A stretch of 5,381 nt of DNA from a bacterium (GTDB lineage: Bacteria; Verrucomicrobiota; Verrucomicrobiia; Opitutales; UBA953): positions 1 to 5,381 of the forward strand of contig RFOO01000091.1 of the NCBI GenBank assembly GCA_009926645.1. The letters are read 5' to 3'. Positions 1 through 5,242 of this stretch are shown here, piece by piece (positions within the stretch are counted from its first letter, which is position 1; every line of letters begins with the position of its first letter). The notes below the pieces were generated by a model. The model made no database searches. It had not been told where the DNA came from and saw only the letters and a list, made by a program, of their open reading frames with translations. Position numbers and translations under genes: made by a program.

Positions 1-213
1 ACCCAGACCCTAAAAATTAAGTCTCTAGCCGTTTCTGGCCTTAAAAAACGGCAAGGCCAATGGATCAATGTGAGCCAGCTATGCGAGGAAATTGGACTTG
101 TCGGGTTGGAGGAAGTGGTGTTCAAAGTATTACTGCATTTATCGTCCAACCCTGGGTTAGTCGAAAGACAAGACCATCAAGATCCAGGCCACACCCTTTT
201 TAGACATCTTTAA
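1..213 (+). CDS. C-terminal end of an unrecognised protein (5' part outside window)
   Basis: Frame 1 is open from the first base to a TAA at 211-213, giving 70 residues of a protein that begins upstream of the window. I do not recognise the family. The segment has a Lys/Arg-rich stretch (LKKRQGQW), then two amphipathic helix-like stretches (VSQLCEEIGL and EEVVFKVLLHLSS), then a short strand-like LVERQ and a polar His/Asp-rich tail ending FRHL. This order of helices plus a strand resembles a winged-helix domain, but that is an impression from the pattern only, and no catalytic motif is visible. It is read as a gene because the frame stays open, the codon use resembles that of the downstream genes, and the stop lies just 19 bases before the next start on the same strand. 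The short gap suggests co-transcription with the coiled-coil gene. Confidence 0.6.
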   Translation, partial: TQTLKIKSLAVSGLKKRQGQWINVSQLCEEIGLVGLEEVVFKVLLHLSSNPGLVERQDHQDPGHTLFRHL

Positions 214-232
214 TTTTCACTAACACTCAACA

Positions 233-1147
233 ATGAATAAGTCTCTCAACTTAGCCCTGCGAATTCTTGGATTGCTCGTCGCCATCGCAGCTTGTGCCTT
301 TGCTTATCTCTTAAAAGGAAAGATTGATGCTGGGATGAGTGCTACTGCTTGGACCACAACGGACCCCGAAATCCTAGCCAATAAAGAATACGACCAACGC
401 ATGAAGGATATCGGCAAAAACGTCAAAACTCTCCTCGAAACTAAGCGTACAAGAATTTCTGAACTCGAAGGCACGGTAAAAGATCGTGACGCCGAAATTG
501 CGGATAAGAAAAACAAGATTGAAGCCCTCAATGCTAACGTTGCCTCTCTTGAAGGCGAAAAAGCTGAACTCACTCGCAAGCGTGACGAGCTCACCACGGA
601 ATTATCTGACGCCACGAGCAAGAAAGAATCCCTCACTACAGAGCTCAGTTCAGCCAAAGAAGAACTCGTGAAGGAAAAAGAAAAGTCTGCTTCGATGTTC
701 ACTAAAGAGCAATTGGACGCAGAAATTCAAAAGACCACCAAAGCCGAAGAATCTCGTCTCTCCGTCACCCAAAAGTATGCCCAACTTTACAATTACACTG
801 TAAACAGCACTGGCACCAAGCCTCCCTACCCACGGGATCCACTTAATGACACGACTGCTGAATCCCTTCAGGTTGAATTCGCTCCCGAAACCATCAAAAC
901 TCGCATCGTGCTGGTCGATGTTGAATCTGGTTTAGTCAGCTTCTCTGTTGGCGATTCCAGTGGTATCAAAAATCAGGCACTCTTCAAAGTCCTCCTAAAC
1001 GGAAAAGACATTGGCAAAGTTCGCGTTGAGTCAGTTCAAGACAACCTTTCCACAGCACAAATCCTGATTGATTCCAATGTAAGCGAATTCGCTAATGGCG
1101 AAGTTGTTACGCTTGAGCCTGTATCAGGAAAATTAGCTAATAACTAA
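233..1147 (+). CDS. Membrane-anchored periplasmic coiled-coil protein, function unknown
   Basis: The gene encodes 304 residues. Residues about 8-27 form one hydrophobic segment, so the protein is probably anchored in the inner membrane with the rest in the periplasm. Residues about 50-185 are rich in Glu, Lys, Ala and Leu with heptad-like spacing (for example KIEALNANVASLEGEKAEL), typical of a long coiled coil. A Pro-rich linker (KPPYPRDP, about 197-204) leads to a beta-rich C-terminal module (about 222-296). There GIKNQALFKVLLNGKDIGKV and a later GEVVTLEP resemble the small beta-barrel modules that end some envelope proteins such as MreC; this is a resemblance, not an assignment. I-A-A-C at 18-21 would fit a lipobox, so a lipoprotein is possible, but the hydrophobic stretch continues past the Cys and a transmembrane anchor is more likely. 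The ATG at 233 has no clear Shine-Dalgarno sequence. The lipoprotein gene follows after 2 bases, so the two products may work together. Confidence 0.85.
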   Translation: MNKSLNLALRILGLLVAIAACAFAYLLKGKIDAGMSATAWTTTDPEILANKEYDQRMKDIGKNVKTLLETKRTRISELEGTVKDRDAEIADKKNKIEALNANVASLEGEKAELTRKRDELTTELSDATSKKESLTTELSSAKEELVKEKEKSASMFTKEQLDAEIQKTTKAEESRLSVTQKYAQLYNYTVNSTGTKPPYPRDPLNDTTAESLQVEFAPETIKTRIVLVDVESGLVSFSVGDSSGIKNQALFKVLLNGKDIGKVRVESVQDNLSTAQILIDSNVSEFANGEVVTLEPVSGKLANN

Positions 1148-1149
1148 TC

Positions 1150-1317
1150 GTGCGCCTTCTTTTCGCCATCGCTCTGACCTTTGCCCTCATCGGCTTAACG
1201 GGTTGTGAGACTACGGAAAAGCCCGCTGATTCCACCCTCCCGCAATCCCAGCCTGCTTCTTGGCAAGGCGGGATTCCAGGAATGAGCGGAATGCAATCTG
1301 GTCCAGGCTATCGCTAA
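1150..1317 (+). CDS. Small lipoprotein, 55 residues
   Basis: A GTG at 1150 opens a 55-codon frame ending with TAA at 1315-1317. Residues 1-18 are a compact signal peptide: Arg2, a hydrophobic core LLFAIALTFALIGL, then the lipobox L16-T17-G18-C19. Signal peptidase II should cleave before Cys19, leaving a mature lipoprotein of 37 residues beginning CETTEKPAD. With Glu at +2 rather than Asp, an outer-membrane destination is plausible under the enterobacterial rule, which may not apply here. The mature part is Pro/Gln/Ser-rich and ends in a Gly/Met-rich tail (GGIPGMSGMQSGPGYR) with no known domain. The gene starts 2 bases after the coiled-coil gene, and the A of its stop codon is the first base of the rsmI ATG (TAATG). 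Both the lipobox and this precise fit between neighbours support a real gene. The function is unknown; it may partner the coiled-coil protein upstream. Confidence 0.8.
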   Translation: MRLLFAIALTFALIGLTGCETTEKPADSTLPQSQPASWQGGIPGMSGMQSGPGYR

Positions 1318-2045
1318 TGGTTAAAAACGGTCCAGACGAACCCGGTCCGAACCGCGGTACGTCCGGTCGTTTAATCATCGTTGCCAGTCCAATTGGCAAT
1401 TTAGGCGACATCACTGAGCGAGTTAAAAACGAACTCGCTCAATGTGATTTAATCGCCTGTGAGGACACTCGCATCACCGGCGGACTCCTACGTCATCTCG
1501 GCCTTACCAAGCCAATGGTAAATTACCATGAGCACAACGAAAAGGAAGTAGCGGTTGAATTGGCCGATAAAATTTCCGCTGGTTTAACTGTCGCTCTCGT
1601 AACCGATGCCGGCACGCCAGGGATTAGCGATCCAGGATTTCGCATTACACGTGAATGCCAGAGGAGAAAACTCGTTCTCACACCCCTTCCTGGGCCATGT
1701 GCCATTGTCACCTTACTTTCTGCTTCGGGACTACCCACCAATGCCTTTCGCTTCGTTGGCTTTTTAGCTCCCAAATCAGCCGCTCGTCGAAGATTTCTTG
1801 AATCCGCTCTTTCGGCCGAGGAGACCATTGTGCTGCATGAATCCTGTCACCGTATCAGTGATTTTTTAGATGAAATGCTGGAAATCTTAGGACCTCAGCG
1901 CGTGGTCTGCATCGGCAGAGAGTTAACCAAACTCCATGAAACCATTCGCACTGGGCCACTCGGAGAACTTGTCCCTGCCTTAAAAAAGGGTTCGCTCAAA
2001 GGTGAATTCACCGTGGCGATTGCCCCTTCCGACTTCACCCTCTGA
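1317..2045 (+). CDS. rsmI: 16S rRNA (cytidine-1402-2'-O)-methyltransferase RsmI
   Basis: RsmI transfers a methyl group from S-adenosylmethionine to the 2'-hydroxyl of C1402 in the decoding centre of 16S rRNA, and acts in the cytoplasm. The tetrapyrrole-methylase-like fold is clear from family motifs: SPIGNLGDIT (24-33), EDTR (49-52), NYHEHNE (69-75), the cofactor-site loop VTDAGTPGISDPG (95-107), PLPGPCA (123-129), HESCHRI (174-180, usually YESPHRI), GRELTKLHE (200-208) and KGEFTVAI (228-235). The start is taken at ATG 1317, giving 242 residues. An in-frame TTG at 1260 would add 19 residues, but these lie inside the lipoprotein gene, whereas ATG 1317 sits in a TAATG stop/start overlap and gives an N-terminus of the usual length. 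The E. coli protein has 286 residues; this one lacks the extra C-terminal helical region. No Shine-Dalgarno sequence is seen, so translation is probably coupled to the lipoprotein gene. Confidence 0.95.
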   Translation: MVKNGPDEPGPNRGTSGRLIIVASPIGNLGDITERVKNELAQCDLIACEDTRITGGLLRHLGLTKPMVNYHEHNEKEVAVELADKISAGLTVALVTDAGTPGISDPGFRITRECQRRKLVLTPLPGPCAIVTLLSASGLPTNAFRFVGFLAPKSAARRRFLESALSAEETIVLHESCHRISDFLDEMLEILGPQRVVCIGRELTKLHETIRTGPLGELVPALKKGSLKGEFTVAIAPSDFTL

Positions 2046-2091
2046 GGCATACAGGTTGACGATAGGTCAAGTTCGGTGACAAAGTAACTCA
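2046..2091. other. 46-base gap with a short inverted repeat
   Basis: This is the only gap between complete genes longer than 2 bases. TTGAC at 2056-2060 and GTCAA at 2066-2070 form a perfect 5-base inverted repeat around the loop GATAG. There is no T-run after it, so it is not a convincing intrinsic terminator. TTGACG also resembles a -35 box, but no good -10 box stands at the right distance. It may be a weak hairpin, a small operator or chance. Confidence 0.25.
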
Positions 2092-2706
2092 ATGGCAGGA
2101 TTCGACGACAGTCTAGTCCGCGAGTACTTTGAAGTGAGTGGCTTTTTCGTCCGCCAATCTCGCAAGTACGCTGTGCAATCTCGCCGTAAGCGTGCAGATG
2201 AAGAAGGCGACTTGCTTGTCATCAACCCTTCTCCACGAAGAGACATCGTCCTACCCTTTCAGCTTTTTGGTTCTGATCTTCCTGGTCTTAGCGCTGCAGT
2301 CGTGGCCGTAAAAGGGTGGCACACGACCAAGGCGATTACGCCAACCATGATTCGCAAAGGAGATCTTTTAGAATTCGTTCGCAAAGAAGCGGTTGATGCC
2401 GCCAAAGAAGCTTTTGCCGAGCTTACCCCTGCGGAAGGTCTTACTTTGTCAAAAATACTAGTTCTTCCTGGCATCCCCTCACAAGAACCACAACGAGCGG
2501 AAAGTATAACCCTCTTAAAAAACAGTGGCGTGGATCACGTTATCACTTTTCGAACGATTCTAGAAAATCTTCTACAAAATGTAGAATCCAACCAAAGCTA
2601 TGCGCGTTCGGACACCCTTCAATTACTTCGATTATTGCGCGTTTACGATATGGTCAAACCCGCTCAATTAGAATTATTTGGTGGCTCCAACCCCTCCACA
2701 CGGTGA
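2092..2706 (+). CDS. Uncharacterised 204-residue protein with a possible endonuclease-like fold and clamp-binding-like tail
   Basis: I do not recognise a named family. The protein has no signal peptide or membrane segment, so it should be cytoplasmic. The N-terminal half follows the order of a restriction-endonuclease-like core: helix with acidic residues (DDSLVREYFEVSG, 5-17), strand FFVRQSRKYAV (18-28), strand GDLLVINP (39-46) with Asp40, and strand AAVVAVKGWHT (68-78) with Lys74. In an active PD-(D/E)XK enzyme an acidic residue is expected two positions before that Lys; here it is Ala72, so the site may be degenerate. RRKR at 31-34 is strongly basic. Residues 121-162 look alpha/beta and contain ILVLPGIP and a long helix. 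The C-terminus has Q192-L-E-L-F196, close to the QL(S/D)LF motif that docks proteins on the DNA polymerase III beta clamp. A role in DNA metabolism is therefore inferred, not shown. ATG 2092 lacks a clear Shine-Dalgarno sequence. The stop overlaps the lpxA start by 4 bases (GTGA). Confidence 0.85.
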   Translation: MAGFDDSLVREYFEVSGFFVRQSRKYAVQSRRKRADEEGDLLVINPSPRRDIVLPFQLFGSDLPGLSAAVVAVKGWHTTKAITPTMIRKGDLLEFVRKEAVDAAKEAFAELTPAEGLTLSKILVLPGIPSQEPQRAESITLLKNSGVDHVITFRTILENLLQNVESNQSYARSDTLQLLRLLRVYDMVKPAQLELFGGSNPSTR

Positions 2707-3482
2707 TTCACTCTCAAGCCCATATCGACCCCACAGCGCAACTGGCCAATGATGTCAGCGTGGGGGCCCATGCCATCATCGAGGAAGGAGTTAAAATCGG
2801 GCAAGGTTCGCGAATTGCCGCTTACGCTATCATCAAGAAAAACACCACTTTAGGAGAAAGAGTATCCGTGGATCATTTTGCCGTCGTCGGAGGCGATCCA
2901 CAGGATTTGTCTTTTCAGTCCTCTCTTTTCTCTTCGGTTGTCATCGGTGACGACACCATCATTCGGGAACACGCCACTATCCATCGTGCCACTCAACCCA
3001 ACACCGTTACGCGGCTCGGAAAAAAGAATTTAATTATGGTTGGCGCACACATTGCGCACGACTGCCAACTCGGCGATCATGTCATCCTCGCTAACGGTTG
3101 TATGCTCGGTGGTCATGTCCATGTCGGCGACCATGCATTCATCAGTGGCGGCGTCGCGGTCCATCAGTTCTGTCGCATCGGGGGTGGTTCAATGACTTCG
3201 GGCAATGCTGTCATTACTGAAGATGTACCTCCGCATGGATTAGCCTATGATCGCAATCGCTTAGCCGGATTGAACCTCATTGGTTTACGCCGGCGAGGGC
3301 TATCCGCCGAGTCCGTCGCGGAACTAAAAAAAGCTTATCATCTCGTTTATGCAACCGGTGGAAACTGTGCCAAACTGGCGGATGAATCCATCCAAACGGG
3401 AAATTTTAAAAGCCCAGAAGCCTTAGACTTTCTTCGCTTCTTCTTGGGTGGCAAAAGAGGGAGATTTGTTCAACCCGCATGA
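2703..3482 (+). CDS. lpxA: UDP-N-acetylglucosamine O-acyltransferase LpxA
   Basis: LpxA moves a 3-hydroxyacyl chain from acyl carrier protein to the 3-OH of UDP-GlcNAc, the first step of lipid A synthesis, in the cytoplasm as a homotrimer. The 259 residues match the family length (262 in E. coli). Residues 1 to about 185 show the hexapeptide repeats of a left-handed beta-helix, and a helical C-terminal domain starts near GLNLIGLRRRGL (189-200). The catalytic base is His119 in GAHIAHDC (114-121); His116, His138 (GGH) and His154 (VHQF) align with His122, His144 and His160 of E. coli. Gly167 matches E. coli Gly173, the chain-length position where Gly allows longer chains, so a C14-like donor is possible. 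The start is GTG at 2703, overlapping the preceding stop; without it the first repeat would be lost. lpxD, fabZ and lpxB, often neighbours of lpxA, are absent here. The stop overlaps pdxA by 4 bases (ATGA). Confidence 0.97.
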   Translation: MIHSQAHIDPTAQLANDVSVGAHAIIEEGVKIGQGSRIAAYAIIKKNTTLGERVSVDHFAVVGGDPQDLSFQSSLFSSVVIGDDTIIREHATIHRATQPNTVTRLGKKNLIMVGAHIAHDCQLGDHVILANGCMLGGHVHVGDHAFISGGVAVHQFCRIGGGSMTSGNAVITEDVPPHGLAYDRNRLAGLNLIGLRRRGLSAESVAELKKAYHLVYATGGNCAKLADESIQTGNFKSPEALDFLRFFLGGKRGRFVQPA

Positions 3483-4393
3483 CCACTTTACCGATTGCCA
3501 TCACTTGCGGCGACCCAGCGGGAGTCGGCCCCGAACTCATAGAAAAATGGCTGAAATCAAACCCCACACTCGCTAAAGACGTAGTCATCATTGGCCCGGT
3601 TTCGTGGCTAGAAAAACTTGCTCTACCCGATAAACAAAAATGTGGAGTGGGAGAACCCTCCTATCAAATTCGTCCGGGAATACCCGACCTTCAAGGGAGC
3701 TCCATTGCTTTGGCTGCAATGGAAATGGCCGCAAAAGGTACCGAGGAAAATCGATTTAGAGCCGTCGTGACGGGACCGATTAATAAAGCTGCGTTTGCGA
3801 AAATGGGGTACCCTTTCCCCGGACAAACGGAGTTTTTTGCTGAACGCTGGAAAGGTGAAGCGGTCATGGCCTTTGCCGGAGGTAAACTCACTGTCGGATT
3901 AGTCACCCGTCATCTCGCATTGAAAGATGTCCCTCGATCACTCAATGCAGAAGAAATTCGCCGAACCACTTTAGCCTTAATTCATTTGCGAAAAAAGATG
4001 GGCGACTCGCAACCACGCATCGCTGTCTGTGGACTCAATCCGCATGCTGGAGAAAACGGATTTCTTGGCCGAGAGGATGAGGCTATCATTCGTCCAGTCG
4101 TTGAAAGCCTCCGTCAAGAAGGACACTCTGTCACCGGACCGCTCTCGGCAGATACGATTTTTTATCGTCACCTTCAGGGTGAATTTGATGCCGTCGTAGC
4201 CATGTATCACGATCAGGGTTTAACCGCTCTTAAAACAATCGATTTTTCTACCGCGGCGAATTTAAGCCTAGGTTTAAAGTTCATTCGAACGAGCCCCGAC
4301 CACGGCACAGGTTACGAAATCGCCGGTCGAGAAAAGGCTGAGGTTGGGAGTTTAACTTCGGCCATTAAACTCGCCCACTTGCTTTCTTCGTAA
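3479..4393 (+). CDS. pdxA: 4-hydroxythreonine-4-phosphate dehydrogenase PdxA
   Basis: PdxA oxidises 4-phosphohydroxy-L-threonine with NAD+; the product decarboxylates to 3-amino-2-oxopropyl phosphate, which PdxJ turns into pyridoxine 5'-phosphate. It is a cytoplasmic, metal-dependent homodimer of the DXP-dependent vitamin B6 route. The 304 residues are slightly shorter than E. coli PdxA (329). Visible motifs are ITCGDPAGVGPELI (8-21), VTGPINKAAF (97-106), the metal-ligand His145 in TRHLALKDV, His189 in GLNPHAGENG, His244 in YHDQG, and LGLKFIRTSPDHGT (264-277). The spacings between these His residues are close to those of His166, His211 and His266 in E. coli. The usual GHTE substrate motif reads GQTE (115-118), so Gln116 replaces the substrate-contacting His. 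The D-threonate/D-erythronate 4-phosphate dehydrogenase branch (PdxA2) is an alternative, but no sugar-acid kinase gene is nearby. The start overlaps the lpxA stop; AGGGAG lies rather far upstream (3461-3466). The stop overlaps the next start (TAATG). Confidence 0.93.
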   Translation: MTTLPIAITCGDPAGVGPELIEKWLKSNPTLAKDVVIIGPVSWLEKLALPDKQKCGVGEPSYQIRPGIPDLQGSSIALAAMEMAAKGTEENRFRAVVTGPINKAAFAKMGYPFPGQTEFFAERWKGEAVMAFAGGKLTVGLVTRHLALKDVPRSLNAEEIRRTTLALIHLRKKMGDSQPRIAVCGLNPHAGENGFLGREDEAIIRPVVESLRQEGHSVTGPLSADTIFYRHLQGEFDAVVAMYHDQGLTALKTIDFSTAANLSLGLKFIRTSPDHGTGYEIAGREKAEVGSLTSAIKLAHLLSS

Positions 4394-5184
4394 TGCTTAG
4401 ACTTTGCTGCCTTATCTTGGCAACCACCCTTAACGTTTGGTCAGCCGAAAAAATTCGGGTGGTGAGTTTTAGCCCTGGAGCAACCCAAACCCTTATCGAT
4501 TTAGGTCTGAGTGATAACATTGTCGCCGCTACGCCATGGTGTCCCCTGCCCACCTCACATTCCGCTTCACGCTCTTGTGATATTTTTAATCCAGACATAG
4601 AAGAGCTCCTAAAAATAAAACCGGATTTGTGTATCTTGCCTCGATTGGCTAATCCACTTTGGGCTAATCGCTGCCAAGCGGTGGGTTTGAAAGTATTGAT
4701 TTTAAATCCTGAATCAGCCCACGCTGTCCCCAGCGACATTCGCCTCATTGGGCAAGCTGTGCAAAAAACGGCTGAAGCTGAAAACTTAGCCTCTTATTTT
4801 GAAAGACAACCGCGACTTCTTCAGAAAAAGATTTTAATTATTTGGGACGGTATGATGGCTGGCCGCGATTCTTACTTAGGCGACCCGCTAGCGCGTGCTG
4901 CACACGCCTCTCCCCTTAATCAGGTTACATGGCAAAAACTCGATTGGGAAATCGTTGTTCAATCGAATCCAGATTCCATTCTTCGCATTGAGAGTCGGTC
5001 ACAAAACACCCCCATTATTCAATCTGAAAAATACCTAGAGGAATTACGCAAAATACCGGCCGTGAAAGACTTAAACTGTGTTAAAAGTGGCCAGGTTTAT
5101 GAAACCTCAAGCGGTAGCGACTGGCTCCCAGGATCGGGCTTAATCCATGCCTCAGAAAAGGTTTTTGGACTCTATCATAAATAA
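4393..5184 (+). CDS. Periplasmic substrate-binding protein, BtuF/FepB-like (cobalamin, haem or iron-chelate uptake)
   Basis: This is a 263-residue secreted solute-binding protein of the type used by vitamin B12, haem and ferric-siderophore ABC importers; E. coli BtuF has 266 residues. Residues 1-18 form a signal peptide with likely cleavage after VWSA, and there is no lipobox. The mature N-terminus begins IRVVSFSPGATQTLIDLGL (21-39), equivalent to the first beta-alpha unit of the family. NPDIEELLKIKPDLCIL (66-82) is the usual strand before the first lobe's binding loop. A long linking helix follows (about 112-137), then the second lobe with IIWDGMMAGRDSYLGDPLARAA (149-170), NQVTWQKLDWEIVVQSNPDSIL (176-197) and a C-terminal LRKIPAVKDLNCVKSGQVYE (218-237). 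The substrate cannot be told from sequence. No permease or ATPase gene is present in the window; they may lie downstream or elsewhere. The ATG at 4393 shares its A with the pdxA stop and has no Shine-Dalgarno sequence, so coupling to pdxA is likely. Confidence 0.85.
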   Translation: MLRLCCLILATTLNVWSAEKIRVVSFSPGATQTLIDLGLSDNIVAATPWCPLPTSHSASRSCDIFNPDIEELLKIKPDLCILPRLANPLWANRCQAVGLKVLILNPESAHAVPSDIRLIGQAVQKTAEAENLASYFERQPRLLQKKILIIWDGMMAGRDSYLGDPLARAAHASPLNQVTWQKLDWEIVVQSNPDSILRIESRSQNTPIIQSEKYLEELRKIPAVKDLNCVKSGQVYETSSGSDWLPGSGLIHASEKVFGLYHK

Positions 5185-5242
5185 GCCAAGTCAGTTTGAC
5201 TGCTCTAAGAAATCTCGCAAAACTATCGATGACTTCAAAACT
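5185..5242. other. 58-base gap with a small inverted repeat and a mini-ORF
   Basis: AGTCA (5189-5193) and TGACT (5197-5201) pair around GTT but are not followed by a T-run, so termination here is doubtful. TTGACT at 5196-5201 resembles a -35 box, but candidate -10 boxes match poorly. A five-codon frame ATG...TGA (5229-5246, MTSKL) ends across the ATG of the next gene as ATGA. The gap is too short for a cobalamin riboswitch. Confidence 0.3.

Noticed and set aside
304..702. 132-codon open frame on the - strand inside the coiled-coil gene
   Set aside because: It is the complement of Glu/Lys/Ala-rich codons, giving a Ser/Arg/Leu-rich product with no motif; the + strand gene explains the region fully.
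380..790. Lys/Glu/Ala-rich periodic stretch as a DNA repeat
   Set aside because: The periodicity is at the protein level (coiled-coil heptads); the bases do not form tandem copies.
1260..1316. TTG at 1260 as the rsmI start
   Set aside because: The extra 19 residues lie within the lipoprotein coding region and are absent from the usual RsmI N-terminus; ATG 1317 fits the TAATG overlap.
2056..2070. Inverted repeat TTGAC/GTCAA after rsmI as a terminator
   Set aside because: The stem has only 5 pairs and no T-run follows, so it does not meet the form of an intrinsic terminator.
4365..4748. 127-codon open frame on the - strand across the end of pdxA and the start of the binding protein
   Set aside because: It spans two real genes on the opposite strand, has no recognisable domain or start context, and its composition is that of an antisense shadow.
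5189..5224. AGTCA/TGACT hairpin as a terminator, and TTGACT plus downstream A/T bases as a promoter
   Set aside because: The hairpin is short and lacks a T-run; at 17-19 base spacing the -10 candidates match the consensus at only about 3 of 6 positions.
5185..5242. Cobalamin riboswitch between the binding protein and the last gene
   Set aside because: The gap is only 58 bases, far too short for that element, and no B12-box-like sequence is seen.
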